A DNA stretch of 64,000 nt, from positions 36,809-100,808 of the forward strand of contig JALKBU010000061.1 of assembly GCA_023091735.1 (NCBI GenBank), written 5' to 3'. The notes under the pieces were generated by a model that was given only the letters and a program-made list of their open reading frames with translations, had not been told where the DNA came from and searched no databases. Position numbers and translations under genes: made by a program. The stretch is from Trichomonas tenax. Its lineage: Eukaryota; Parabasalia; Trichomonadida; Trichomonadidae. Every line of letters begins with the position of its first letter. The first letter of the stretch is position 1. Below are positions 8,929 to 19,919 of the stretch, one piece after another.

Positions 8929-11292
8929 ATGGCTTTGAAGTTGACATACGCTGACTCTCTGTTCAACACGGGGTCGTATTCGATCATCCACAACGGCGAC
9001 GAATACAACGTTGATCCCGTTCTCTTCTTAAAATATTCGAGAAAATTCGCACAATTATTTAATTTCAACGAAAATCATATTGAAATTAACGATAATTACG
9101 AGAAAGCGACGTTTGATCTCTTTATTCAAGCTTGCCAGTGCCAGCAAATCGAAATCAAAGGCGCAGAATCAGTTTATTTGCTGCTTCTCGCGGAGCACTG
9201 GGAGGCGACGACACTGGTGACGAAAATCGAAGAAATCATCAAGACATCAATTCCAGCGAAAATCATTTTAGAATTATATAATAAATTCCTTGGAACTGAC
9301 TTTCCGATCGAAAGACTTGAGGCAATCATGACAGCTTGCCTCCCAAGGTACGTCATTGAGCCTCTTTTCCCGACACTCCCTTACGAAGTCATAGATCGCA
9401 TCATTCACACCTCAAGAGCAAAAATTGATCCACTTCAGATACTCAAACTCTGCTATGCTGTCGCCGATCGTCACGGCCTCCGCTCAGTTGGAATCATTCC
9501 GAACACTTCATTCGATGATTTGCCGAAAGATGTCGTTCTTCAGGTCGCTGAGCTTTGCGAGCAATGCACAAACGATGGTCTCGCTCAGTTCTTCACAGCT
9601 ATGGGCCGCCTTTTGAGAAATGCCTGCGATGAGTCGAAAGGCGGCGCTCAGTTCGAAGCACAGTGGCGTTCGGGCGAAGAAGGCAATTGGAACGTTGCTT
9701 ACGACTTCTACAAGGAGATCCTCGACTTCCAGGCCGAACAGGTTCGCCAGGAGGACGGCGATGAAGCTGCAGAGAACATCGAGCCATCATCGACAGCAAA
9801 CGCATTCCTCAAGATCGCTGCAGATAAGGGTAACTTGGAAGCTCAGTACAAGTACTCTCTTTACTTGTTCGAGCACGCTCACAACGAAACACAGCGTCAG
9901 ATCGCTCTTAACTACATGATTCAGGCCGCTGCTGAGTCCAATGGTGATGCTATTGCTTACCTTAAGGATGCCTTCCCAATCCAAATAGTCCCAACAAACA
10001 TGAAGCAATTCGTTTACTCAGATCTCACGTTACAGAACCTTCTTCTCAATCTCAACAAGCGCAACTTGCACAACGTTAAGTCTTCTATCTATGCACTTAT
10101 CTTTGGTATCGAGCGCGATGGCATTTCCGTTCTCACATCAAATATTATGCGTGCTGTCCAAATTCGCCAACGCGATATGCTCTTGTTCGCTGATATCGTT
10201 TTCTACTTGCAGAACAGTGCAAACTCCAACAACAACTATGGACAACTCGCAGACTCATTGTACACGCACATCATGGAATCATTTGCAACAGAAGAACCAC
10301 GCGGAAAGCAATTCGCTCTTGGCCGCTTCTTGTATCTTCTCAATCGTCTTGGCGTCTTCCAGAACAAAGACATTGCAGACAAACTCTACAACTGGATGGT
10401 CCAGAACGAGGCTCTTACACAGTCAAGGATGATCTTGTTCTACTACTTCGCTCCACTCCTCGAGCGCACACACAAGGACATCTATCGCAACCTCACAACA
10501 AACGCTTTCGAGGAATCCATGGGATGCCTCGACAAGCAGATCCAGGAGTTCCGCGACAAGCTTGAAGTCTACAAGCAGAACGAGTGGGAGAAGTTCTACA
10601 AAGTTCGCGAATCAATGCAGTACTCAACAGATCTCGGTGCTGCTATTGCCAACGATGATCTTGGTAAGTTCCAAGCACTTACAAAGGATGCAGACTTCGA
10701 CTTCAACATGAAGATCACAAACGACATATACGATCTTGGCATTGATGAGACAGAAGAAATTACTTTATTGCAATATGCTTGCATCCAGGGTTCACAATGC
10801 ATCTTCACATATCTTCTTCAGCGTGGTTATGTCCCAATGAAGGATATAGACGCAATCACAATCATCTGCGCTATCATCGGTCAGCGCCGCTTCATCACAG
10901 ACTTCGTTGTAACACAGATGAAGGATAAGGTCGAAGTATTCAGACTTGCTGCTGAATTCCAGAACCTTCAGATTCTCGCACAGCACTTCAAGAGCGGATT
11001 CCCAGTCTCAGATCCAGATGAGGATGGTAGAACTGCTCTTCACTTCGCTACAGAGAGAGGCCATATCGATATGGTCAGAATCTTGATCTCTCTTGATGGC
11101 TCTGATATAAACAAGAGAGATATTGAAGGATATACACCGCTCCATATTGCAGCAATCAACAATAGCATCGAGTTAGTCAGAATCCTTATTGTATTCAGAG
11201 GAATTGCACTCGACTGCAGAACTAATAATAACGAATTGCCATATGATCTTGCAACAAGAGATGATGTTAAGGCACTTCTCAAGAAGAAGTAA
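8929..11292 (+). CDS. BTB-like, Sel1-repeat and ankyrin-repeat protein
   Basis: A 787-residue intact protein. Residues 1-105 look like the BTB/POZ-like N-terminus seen in many trichomonad proteins (YSIIHNGDEYNVDPVLFLKYS, then a hydrophobic helix pair). Around 288-345 there are Sel1/TPR-like units (ANAFLKIAADKGNLEAQYKY, then ALNYMIQAAAES). The C-terminus (about 690-787) has ankyrin repeats (DEDGRTALHFATERGHIDMV, then IEGYTPLHIAAINNSIELV). No signal peptide or membrane segment, so probably a cytosolic scaffold or adaptor. Codons end in C more often than in the AT-rich neighbours, which suggests good expression. Start ATG follows a short A-rich leader. Domain calls are firm except BTB, which is approximate; the cellular role is unknown. 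Confidence 0.8.
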   Translation: MALKLTYADSLFNTGSYSIIHNGDEYNVDPVLFLKYSRKFAQLFNFNENHIEINDNYEKATFDLFIQACQCQQIEIKGAESVYLLLLAEHWEATTLVTKIEEIIKTSIPAKIILELYNKFLGTDFPIERLEAIMTACLPRYVIEPLFPTLPYEVIDRIIHTSRAKIDPLQILKLCYAVADRHGLRSVGIIPNTSFDDLPKDVVLQVAELCEQCTNDGLAQFFTAMGRLLRNACDESKGGAQFEAQWRSGEEGNWNVAYDFYKEILDFQAEQVRQEDGDEAAENIEPSSTANAFLKIAADKGNLEAQYKYSLYLFEHAHNETQRQIALNYMIQAAAESNGDAIAYLKDAFPIQIVPTNMKQFVYSDLTLQNLLLNLNKRNLHNVKSSIYALIFGIERDGISVLTSNIMRAVQIRQRDMLLFADIVFYLQNSANSNNNYGQLADSLYTHIMESFATEEPRGKQFALGRFLYLLNRLGVFQNKDIADKLYNWMVQNEALTQSRMILFYYFAPLLERTHKDIYRNLTTNAFEESMGCLDKQIQEFRDKLEVYKQNEWEKFYKVRESMQYSTDLGAAIANDDLGKFQALTKDADFDFNMKITNDIYDLGIDETEEITLLQYACIQGSQCIFTYLLQRGYVPMKDIDAITIICAIIGQRRFITDFVVTQMKDKVEVFRLAAEFQNLQILAQHFKSGFPVSDPDEDGRTALHFATERGHIDMVRILISLDGSDINKRDIEGYTPLHIAAINNSIELVRILIVFRGIALDCRTNNNELPYDLATRDDVKALLKKK

Positions 11293-12891
11293 TTTTTATT
11301 TTTCTATTTTTTTATTATATATAAAAGCTTGTAACTCGAACCATTTAAACATTGTAATTTGTTTTATAACACTAAATTATATATATTGTAACATAATTAA
11401 ATCGTGCACCACAAAATGTGTAAGAAAATAATTTTTGCCGTGTAATTATTTGAATGTCAAAAATATTGAAACTTCTTTTTTTTTTTTTTTTCTTTGCAGC
11501 TCAAAACAGCATCCACAGTATTTGCAAATAAGTGAGTTTTTGTTTTATGAAATAATTTTTTAAAATTTTGAAGTAATTTTTTACACTCTTTTCCAACCAA
11601 AATAAAATTTTTGGCACTAAAAACGATTTTTCGGAAAACCAAATATTCGAAATTTAATCAAAATAGATACGGCACAAATGTATATTCTAAAATTTTAAAT
11701 GTTTTATTTATATTTTTTTTTGATATCTAAAATGTCAATAATATCCAGTATTTAATCAGTGCACAATGAAGCCATAGCCTCATACACATAGGAAACAAAT
11801 AAATAAGCAAAATTATCGCCAAGATTTCTGCAACGTCTCTATTATCATAAATGCTTTATGAATTTGCAGAAGCTCACTGAGCGCTATAGTTATTTCACTT
11901 TTCATAAAGCGCTATTCGAAACTGTTCGATTTCGTACAATTTCTGATTGATTTTACCCACGATATGTGTTGCTGTTCCAACATTTACATGATTGGTCGAT
12001 ATATAACCGAGTTTAGTAGAAATGCCTAATATTGAGGCTCTCATATCTCAATTTCTTGATTACTCTCATGAATATATTCGCTTTAGAGGCATATGAATAT
12101 AGCAAAATACGAAAGAGCACGTAAAACTAAAGAAAGCCATATCTTAAAATATTCTCTTAAAGTTCAGATCAGGCAAGCTAATGGCTGCATTCACCTCTTC
12201 GATCGAAGAATGTCTGCAATGTCACGAACAGCCAATTGTACTTTGCAGCAAGGAAAATTACAATTTATACGAGATCAGCACCATTTTGGATTTTTAACAG
12301 TACTCGTACCTTTGAACATATGTGCCACCGAGTAAACGTAAAACTCATAATTTGATCATAAATTTAGACAATGATTTCGAAAAATTATTCCAAAACAATG
12401 TTTCCTCTACTCCATACGCTTCTGCCGATGCACGATAGCCAATTTTAAAAACCACCAATTTAGATATGCCAACAATATATAGATATCTGAAATTTGTTTG
12501 TATACAGAAAGTAATTGAAAACTGCGTGATTGAAATCGTATGAAATTTTCATAGAAATCATGATCTAAGTTCAAAAGGGGCCCAAAATGGCCTACAGAAT
12601 GCAATTTTACAATTATTCCCAAACAAACGTTTTCCCTTTACAAGTTTGAGTGGCGACATAAATTATTTTCTTTTACTCGGCAGTCAATTCTCTATGCAAA
12701 GGGGTCTAGAAAGGGATTATTGGGTTTATTGATTCGAGGTTTTTTGAAAATAGAGAGTGCTCTCAAAAAATTGAAAAGAACATTTCACACTTTAGGAAAT
12801 GAATATTCGGACATAATATAATATATAGTTTGATATTGTTACGAACGGTTTTGAAAGTTCTGACATTCGTCAAAAATTTTTAACTATTTTT
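11293..12891. other. Spacer with poly-T tract and one gene fragment
   Basis: About 1.6 kb without an intact gene. A run of about 20 T lies at 11471-11490. A short coding-like piece sits at 12181-12297 (listed separately). The rest is AT-rich with no pattern I can support. Confidence 0.5.
12181..12297 (+). pseudogene. Short coding-like fragment, unrecognised
   Basis: A 38-codon frame from ATG (MAAFTSSIEECLQCHEQ, with a C-x2-C, then a further Cys) whose composition looks more like protein than its surroundings. It is preceded by a stop at 12145-12147. It may be the remnant of a Cys-containing domain. No family recognised, and it could be chance. Confidence 0.2.
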
Positions 12892-13897
12892 ATGATGCTT
12901 TTGCTACTCCTTGCCTTTTCATGGTTTGGCTTCGAGCAGAAACAGGAACCAGATGATATTGTTATTGGCCGAATTCCTCAAGATGATACTGACTCAAACG
13001 TTGTTGAGTGTGATTCATCTAGTTCTAGCGATGCAAGTGGTTCAGTTGGCAGTAGTTCCAGTAATTCCAAGCCAAAAACACCTTCCACAACTCCTTCTAC
13101 AACACCATTTACAACACCCAGTGTAACACCTTCCACAACTCCTTCTACAACACCAAATACTTCTTTTTCCACAACACCATATGATACTCCAAGCACAACT
13201 CCATCCACAACCCCTTCTGATACACCATCTACTGCTCCAAGTACTACACCTTCTACAATACCATATGATACCCCAAGCACAATCCCATCCTCAACTCCAA
13301 GCTCGACACCATATGATACACTAAATACAACCCCAAGCACAACTCCTTCCACAACGCCATCTGATACTAAGTACAACCCCATCCTCAACTCCAAGCTCGA
13401 CACCATATGATACACTAAATACAACTCCTAGCACGACTCCTTCTGATACATCATCCACAGCACCATCTGACACCCCATTCGATACACCAAGGTTCACTCC
13501 ATTAGAGACAACACCTGTTATGACGTTTGCTCCAACACCAGAACCTTCAGAGGTTCCAAAGACCGAAGCGCAGATTGCATTGGATAACATGAAGAAGTTC
13601 TTTAAGCAGGATTTTGCAATTGTTCTTTATTGCAGACGTACGAAGGATGATGCAGAAACAACAAACAATGAAGACCAAGCAACAGATCCTAGATCACCAA
13701 AGGATGAAGATAATACTGCATCAGTTGAGAATACAGTATCAATAGAAAACACAGCTTCAATGGAGAACTTAACATCAGAAGTATCAGCAGAGAAAACATA
13801 AGAAAGTTTGGAAGTTTCTGATGATTTTGTCGATGATTGGGGCTCAGATCCATCAGTTTCCATGTCTTCTGGAGACGTAGAAGTTGTCTGGCAATAA
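12892..13897 (+). pseudogene. Broken Thr-Pro-rich secreted or surface protein
   Basis: Starts with a good signal peptide (MMLLLLLAFSWFGF), then an acidic/Ser-rich segment and a long Thr-Pro array built from units such as TPSTTPS, TPSDTPS and TPYDTPS. Near 13365-13370 a two-base loss in the array shifts the frame, giving a stop at 13408-13410. The array and an acidic C-terminal part (EVPKTEAQIALDNMKKFF onwards) continue in another frame to a TAA at 13799-13801. After it the same frame stays open to 13897 (ESLEVSDDFVDDWGSD). So there is one frameshift and one in-frame stop. The repeats suggest a mucin-like, O-glycosylated ectodomain. No membrane helix is visible, so a middle part may have been lost. 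Confidence 0.7.
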
Positions 13898-14502
13898 AAT
13901 TTGTAATAAATTATTTATATATATTGTTTTTTAAAATAATTATCTTATATTTTTTATAAAAAGTAGATAGGATATTAATATTTATTTAATTTCCTATACG
14001 TATTCTAATACCAAGAAGAACTTATGAAAAGATTCATTTTTTTATTCATATATGTTCATAATTTCATTGAAAGATTATTTATACATTCTAGCTTACTCCA
14101 ATCAATAAAATCCATGTCTTTTATAATAAATACATGAGATTGTTACTTTTCAATGATATTTTATTCAAAATTTCAAAATATAATTAAATGCTGTCTTTCC
14201 AATTTGATATCATATATATAATAAAGTTTCTGGAAATTCCATATCATTAAAAAGCCAAATAATGAATAATATAAAAAGATATATAAAATGAGAAATAGCA
14301 TTTGTACTCTTGTAAATAGAATGAATAGAAGAATTGTTGTAAAATTTCAAAGCACTTAAATTCCAAAGCCCACTATTTAACAATTTGTAATCTTCGAAAC
14401 TCAAAATCAGCGAATATTTTGTCGCTCATTTTGTTATATATCAAAAAGCAATAACAGAAAACACAAAATTGGCCGATTTTTCGAAGAATGAAAACATCGT
14501 TG
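13898..14502. other. AT-rich spacer, nothing recognised
   Basis: About 600 bases, very AT-rich with no coding-like frame. Ends in the promoter of the next gene. Confidence 0.5.
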
Positions 14503-14508
14503 TCACTT
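14503..14508 (+). promoter_or_regulatory. Candidate initiator (TCACTT) of the coiled-coil gene
   Basis: TGTCACTTTTTT at 14501-14512 contains TCACTT, a full match to the trichomonad initiator TCA(+1)PyT(T/A). The A is at 14505, 32 bases upstream of the ATG at 14537. Inferred from motif and position. Confidence 0.5.
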
Positions 14509-14536
14509 TTTTATAAAAATATTTGTAAAGACTAAA

Positions 14537-17500
14537 ATGGGTGACCAGAACGAGGAGGAATTATTTGGCTCCTTTGGTGATGCAGACGATCTTGTCGAGT
14601 ATCCCGAGGTCGATCCCTTGATCATGAATCCGATGCTGCTTACCGCGAGGACTTTCGAGAATGATAAACCTCCGGACTTGATTAAGCTGGCAGGCGATTC
14701 AAATGAGTTACGAGACATCGCTATTAAATTGAAGAAGCTGTTTGAAGCTGAAGGATTCGTGAAATACAGCAAGGAAAACAGAACTGACTTAGAATTCATC
14801 GTGAGAACGTTCGCTTATCAAGTTTCGAAGCTTGCACAGCAATCCATTGCGCCTATAGCTTCTGTGTCTCAGCCAGCGTCGAATAAATCGCAGCAAACAA
14901 ATCCAAAAGAAAAAGCTATTATATCGATGGAAGACTTCCAGAAGCTCACAAGAGAACTGCTTAAGGCACAGCAAGAGGCTGCTGAGCTTCATGGGCGCTA
15001 CAAAATCTCCGAGAGAACGAAAGAAGCGTTGAGAAATGAATTGAAGCAAACGAGAGAAGAAAACAATTCTATGGCTCAGAAAATCGCAGAACTCAATCAC
15101 AACCTCTCGAAGGAGAGATCGACATATGACAGCATGATCCAGAACTTGAAGAAAGAAATGGGGCAAGTTCAAGATGCCGAAAGAGAGGCTAATGACAAGC
15201 TTTCCATGTCTGAATTCAATGTTTCTCGCCTCCAGCGTCAAATCGATGACTTAAACAAAGAATTAGCAAATGAAAAATCAAATAACGTCGTTACAAGGTC
15301 TAAAATTGAGGCTAGTGCGATCAAAGTTGCCAACTACAAGGAGCAGCTTCACGCACAATCATCAGAACTCCACCATCTCGAAGCAGAAAACGAAGATTTG
15401 AAGACTCAGAACGGAGAATTGATGTCGAAGATCGAAAGCATGTCCAGAGAGTTGTACGAGCTCAATCCCGAAAACTTGGCGTCACAAAAGACAGAAAATG
15501 AAAGAATTGCTAAAGCTTTACTTCAAATTACAAATCTCTGCCAGAGCCAGTCAGAAGAGATCAACCAACTCTACAAGAACAGGACACAGGCCATGAATTT
15601 GATCCAGAAACAAAACGATATCATTGGGACATTAACGAATGAATTAACACAGACACAAACAGCTCTTCAAGAGAACCAAGAACATGTTCTCTCTGCTTCA
15701 TTCGATTCACCGATCAAGGAAAGATCCCTCACAATCGAAGAACCGCCGTCACCGAAATCAATCAAATCTCAAACAATCATTGAGCGCGATACAATGGAGC
15801 CACTCCGCGATATGCTTCGCGAGGACTACGGACAACTCGATGACCAAGGCGTTATAGAAGTCGTTGAGAATTTAATGAAGAATAACCCAACAAAGGATGG
15901 ATCCGACCATACACAAGAGCTTTTGAATATCATTGAGAACCAGCTTCGTTTCGTTAACAATTTGGCTCGCAGCGGTGAAATTCAATTATTCTTACTTTCA
16001 TCACCAGTTGCAAACGAAACAATTCTTGAATCGAAGTCATTCAAGAACGATATCGCTGTCGAAGTCGCTCGTTGCAGACAATTCTTATCAGAACGTAATT
16101 TAGTTCCAGATAATCAACTTCCTCCAATTGATATGGCTCAAAAGCAGCTCGAATCTTACACAAACTCCGTCGCAGATCGTAAGAACTTCGATATTGCTTC
16201 ATTCTCTGCTTTATCAGCAGAAATCGTTCGTAGACTCTCAGAATCAATCATTGATCAAAATGATCAACTCACAGCTTCAATAAAGGATGCTGCACATATT
16301 TTCAAATTCGAAGGAGAACCACTCGAAGCTTTTCAAAAGGTTATTCAAACGTTAAAGGCTTCTCGTGTTTTCACAAAGAATTCTAAGGATATCCTCGAAT
16401 TCGAAGCAGACTACAACGATCTTGAAGCATCATATGCTCAAATTCTTCCATTTATCTCACAAGCGAAGGGAATCGTCACTCACGTTGACACAAGCCTCCG
16501 CGAAGCCATCAATTTCGATGGCCCAGTCGAGGAGGTTCCAACCCGCGCTTCACAGTTGATTGGAAAGATCCAAGAAGACTTCGAAAATCTCGAAGTTTCT
16601 ACTGTGGAAGAAATGAAGAACCAGCTCATCGCTGCCAATGAGGAACTCCAGAACGAGAAGGAAACAAGTACAAATGTTATCTCTAACCTCGAAATTCAGC
16701 TTAATCAGAAAGTTCAAGAGCTATCTGAAGCAGAAGACAGGTTCAAGCACTCACAATCGGAAGTTGCTGAACTCAAGGACACTCTTTCCGACACAAGACA
16801 AAATCTTCAATCAACAGATAACAAATTAAATCTTCTTCAATCAACACACAACGATTTACATGAAGAAATGTCTCGCATTAGAGATGAAAACGAACAGTTA
16901 CACAAGGAGCAGGTCGAGAGGCAGCAGAAATACGACAAACGAGTTTCACAACTTATTAATCTCGAAAAGCAGCAACACGACGCTGATGTTGAACAACTCA
17001 CAGAGAAATACAAACAGCGCGAAGAGAAATTGCAGGCAAATCTCGATAGAAAGACACAGAAATTACAAGAAGCGAAATCAACACTTAAGCAGCTGATTGC
17101 TGAATACGACACAGCCTTCCGCAAGCAGAAGGACACAACAGCAGCCCTCAGAATGCAGAACCAGGTCCTGATGGCAAAGATCAAGGAGGGAGTCACTGTT
17201 TCAGGCAAATCCGGACGTGCAAACGAAGGTGCATTAGCAAGCGAAGTTAAAGGCCTTCAGGCAGAGAAGGAAATCTTACTCGGACGCATTGATCAGCTTG
17301 AAAAGCGCGTTGAGCAAGCGCAGGCAGCTTGCGATGCCTTCTGGCAGAGCCAGATTGCAATGAAGGATGTCGAAGTCGAGAACGCAAAGAAGGAGATGGA
17401 AGATGTCGCTAAAGAGAAACTCGATGCATATGTTTCCAAGCTTGCAACAGCTCTTGAGCAGTTTGCTCCGACAGACTTCGATGGCACTGACGAACAAGTT

Positions 17501-17977
17501 TTGGACTTAGTTGGAAGAATTGGAGATAGAATCGAAGACGCAGAGAGCCAAATCATCGCTCTCAAGAGAAAGATCGCATCACAGCAGGCACAGTTGAACA
17601 AGGAAGAGAACCCAACAGACAAAGTTTCAAAGGCCGTCGCAGCAATCAAGAGTGTTAGTGAATGGGAGAAGTGGGCCAAATCCCTCATCCAGAACGTCGC
17701 TCGTGAGAATCCTCCAGCTGATGAAGCAGCCATGAGGAAGCGCTTGAGCGATTTGTGCATTGCTGGATCAGCCTCTAAGTCCGCAGAAGTCATCACATCC
17801 CTCAGAGCACAGAAGGCCGCGTTCGTTAACGGCGCTGCTAACGCTAAGCAGTCTGTTCAGACATCATCGAAAGGCCTCTTCATCGCATCATGGTTTGCTG
17901 TTAAGATGTCAAGAGGACTTGGACAGAATACATCAATTGTCGCACCAAACTCTAGAAGCTTCATTTCTTTCAATTGA
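14537..17977 (+). CDS. Large coiled-coil protein
   Basis: A 1146-residue protein with an acidic N-terminus (MGDQNEEELFGSFGDADD), a helical segment to about residue 110, and then long heptad-rich stretches (about 125-345 and 690-1000) dominated by Glu, Lys, Gln and Leu. A more globular helical part separates them (about 400-680). The C-terminal 130 residues are compact and alanine-rich (SEWEKWAKSLIQNV, then SLRAQKAAFVNGAANAKQSV). No motor, GRIP or other named domain is visible. Coiled-coil proteins of this type in trichomonads include cytoskeletal and Golgi tethers, but nothing here decides between them. It converges with the hexosaminidase gene, with about 100 bases between the stops. Confidence 0.8.
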   Translation: MGDQNEEELFGSFGDADDLVEYPEVDPLIMNPMLLTARTFENDKPPDLIKLAGDSNELRDIAIKLKKLFEAEGFVKYSKENRTDLEFIVRTFAYQVSKLAQQSIAPIASVSQPASNKSQQTNPKEKAIISMEDFQKLTRELLKAQQEAAELHGRYKISERTKEALRNELKQTREENNSMAQKIAELNHNLSKERSTYDSMIQNLKKEMGQVQDAEREANDKLSMSEFNVSRLQRQIDDLNKELANEKSNNVVTRSKIEASAIKVANYKEQLHAQSSELHHLEAENEDLKTQNGELMSKIESMSRELYELNPENLASQKTENERIAKALLQITNLCQSQSEEINQLYKNRTQAMNLIQKQNDIIGTLTNELTQTQTALQENQEHVLSASFDSPIKERSLTIEEPPSPKSIKSQTIIERDTMEPLRDMLREDYGQLDDQGVIEVVENLMKNNPTKDGSDHTQELLNIIENQLRFVNNLARSGEIQLFLLSSPVANETILESKSFKNDIAVEVARCRQFLSERNLVPDNQLPPIDMAQKQLESYTNSVADRKNFDIASFSALSAEIVRRLSESIIDQNDQLTASIKDAAHIFKFEGEPLEAFQKVIQTLKASRVFTKNSKDILEFEADYNDLEASYAQILPFISQAKGIVTHVDTSLREAINFDGPVEEVPTRASQLIGKIQEDFENLEVSTVEEMKNQLIAANEELQNEKETSTNVISNLEIQLNQKVQELSEAEDRFKHSQSEVAELKDTLSDTRQNLQSTDNKLNLLQSTHNDLHEEMSRIRDENEQLHKEQVERQQKYDKRVSQLINLEKQQHDADVEQLTEKYKQREEKLQANLDRKTQKLQEAKSTLKQLIAEYDTAFRKQKDTTAALRMQNQVLMAKIKEGVTVSGKSGRANEGALASEVKGLQAEKEILLGRIDQLEKRVEQAQAACDAFWQSQIAMKDVEVENAKKEMEDVAKEKLDAYVSKLATALEQFAPTDFDGTDEQVLDLVGRIGDRIEDAESQIIALKRKIASQQAQLNKEENPTDKVSKAVAAIKSVSEWEKWAKSLIQNVARENPPADEAAMRKRLSDLCIAGSASKSAEVITSLRAQKAAFVNGAANAKQSVQTSSKGLFIASWFAVKMSRGLGQNTSIVAPNSRSFISFN

Positions 17978-18080
17978 AATTTGTTAATAACTGATTATTA
18001 TAAATAAACCAAAGTTGTTGATTTATTGGAAAAATTTTAAATTAATTAAACTGGGAGTTTTTACTAAGTGCGAAGTTTTT

Positions 18081-19919
18081 TTAAAGTTTATCAAATTCAT
18101 TGCTGTTAGCATCACCGATGGACCTGTCGAACCTGTATGGTCTGTAGCCTCTCTCATTCATCCAGTCTAACGCCTTCGAAACTCTCTTGGCGAACATGTC
18201 GTAGTTCTTAAGTTCCTGCTTTGTCCATCCGTTCTCAGCAATACCCATAACTCTTGGGTAGATCATGTGCTCGCAGTGGTTTGGAGAGTAGACGTATTCT
18301 GTCCAAAGGTTGCCCTGGAAGCCGATGACGTACTTCCTGTGCTCTTCATCGAGACTGGCTGGGATTGGGTTGTGGTTGTAGACTGTGCTGAGCTTGACGA
18401 GACCGCCGATACCTGGTGGCTGTGTGTATGCTGTATCGGAGTAGTAATCCAAGTAGCAGTATGTTGTTGGCGTCATGACGACTTCATGTCCCTTGTTAGC
18501 AGCCTCGATACCGCCTTGTTCACCTGTCCATGACATGACGCAAGCGTGTGGAGCTAAGCCGCCCTTCAGAATTTCATCCCAACCGATCAACTTCTTGTTC
18601 TTTGATGTGATGAAAGCATCAATCTGCTGAATGAAATATGACTGAAGCTGGTTGACGTCTGTGAAGCCTTTCTCCTTCATCAGAGCCTGGCACTTCGGGC
18701 ATGACTTCCAAGCAGACATATCAGCCTCATCACCACCGATGTGGATGAGATCTGATGGGAAGAGCTCCATAACTTCTTCGAGGATGTTCTGCATGAATGT
18801 GAGTGAGTCTGGGTTACCAATGCAAAGATCGTGGTTAACGTATGGCTGGCCTGAGCATGAGAGATCTGGGAATGCCATGAGGACTTCTTCGTTGTGGCCT
18901 GGCATTTCGATTTCTGGGATGATAGTGATAAACCTGTCAGCAGCATACTTGATGATGTCCTTCATTTCTTCCTGTGTGTAGAAGCCACCATAAGCGCCTG
19001 CATCGTCCTTGCTGCAGTAGTGTCCGCCGCTGTTGAGCCAAACCATCCAGCGGATCTCTGGTCTGTAGGCTGTCAACTCAGTGAGCTGCGGGTACTTCTT
19101 GCTCTCAAGTCTCCAGCCACCTGTGTCAACAAGGTGGAAGTGGAATCTGTTGATCTTGAAGTGCGCGAGCATGTCGAGCTGCTTCTTTATGAATACCGGT
19201 GGATAGAAGTGGCGCGAAACATCGAGCATGAAGCCTCTGTACTTCATCTGTGGCTCGTCCTTGATTTCGACGCAAGGAATGATACCATTTTTCTTATCCA
19301 AGTTATACAACTGAAGGAGTGTCTGGAGGCCGTAGAAAAGACCCGCACTCTTTGGTGCTGTAATGGTGATCGCTGTTGTTGAAACATTCATCAAATATCC
19401 TTCGTCGTTGAGCTCGAGTGAAGAATCGAGGATTAAGTTGACAACATTTTCTGTTTCAATGCTGGCACTGGCAACAAATGGGAGCTCCTCCATTGATAAG
19501 TAGCTCAAGAAGTGCTTCTTCTCGTATGCAGGAAGATTTGTGAATAATTTTGTATTCTCGTTGAAATTAAATGTACCTTCCTTTGTCGTAAGCTCATTCG
19601 GGTATGGGATAATTGGGAGCTGTGAGTTTGGAATAACTTCAGCCTGAACGCGACTTTGCTTTGCAGCTTCAATGCTTGCTGTTTCGTCAACATCTCTCAT
19701 TCCACTTGGATGAGAGAGCATTTTCTTGATGTGTTTCTTGTGCTCTGGGTTCTTGTTTTCTGAATTCAAGATTTCATCCAAACATTTGCCCGAAAATACA
19801 TCAAATGTGTAGCACTTTTGTGTGGCGTCATTTTGACCGTCTTTGTGGTGATGCTCTGGATGCGTTAAAGCGGAAACGAAGAATAAAAAAATCAATTTGA
19901 CACTTTTTTGAAATGTCAT
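18081..19919 (-). CDS. Secreted beta-N-acetylhexosaminidase, GH20
   Basis: A 612-residue glycoside hydrolase that removes terminal GlcNAc or GalNAc from glycans. Residues 1-19 form a signal peptide, followed by a short His-rich piece (HPEHHHKDG). Residues about 95-215 are the GH20 N-terminal alpha/beta domain (ending SAGLFYGLQTLLQL). The TIM barrel starts at YRGFMLDVSRHF (227). The catalytic signature HIGGDE is at 393-398, with D397 and E398 as the assisting residue and acid/base in the family's substrate-assisted mechanism. Trp-rich active-site strands follow (CVMSWTGEQGG). All key residues are present and length is normal. Probably lysosomal or secreted, acting on host mucins or food bacteria. 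Trichomonads carry several paralogs, so no symbol is given. Confidence 0.93.
   Translation of the reverse strand: MTFQKSVKLIFLFFVSALTHPEHHHKDGQNDATQKCYTFDVFSGKCLDEILNSENKNPEHKKHIKKMLSHPSGMRDVDETASIEAAKQSRVQAEVIPNSQLPIIPYPNELTTKEGTFNFNENTKLFTNLPAYEKKHFLSYLSMEELPFVASASIETENVVNLILDSSLELNDEGYLMNVSTTAITITAPKSAGLFYGLQTLLQLYNLDKKNGIIPCVEIKDEPQMKYRGFMLDVSRHFYPPVFIKKQLDMLAHFKINRFHFHLVDTGGWRLESKKYPQLTELTAYRPEIRWMVWLNSGGHYCSKDDAGAYGGFYTQEEMKDIIKYAADRFITIIPEIEMPGHNEEVLMAFPDLSCSGQPYVNHDLCIGNPDSLTFMQNILEEVMELFPSDLIHIGGDEADMSAWKSCPKCQALMKEKGFTDVNQLQSYFIQQIDAFITSKNKKLIGWDEILKGGLAPHACVMSWTGEQGGIEAANKGHEVVMTPTTYCYLDYYSDTAYTQPPGIGGLVKLSTVYNHNPIPASLDEEHRKYVIGFQGNLWTEYVYSPNHCEHMIYPRVMGIAENGWTKQELKNYDMFAKRVSKALDWMNERGYRPYRFDRSIGDANSNEFDKL

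Noticed and set aside
12978..13590. Minus-strand ORFs rich in Gly/Val over the Thr-Pro array
   Set aside because: Same effect: antisense of a codon-periodic repeat. The plus strand starts with a good signal peptide.
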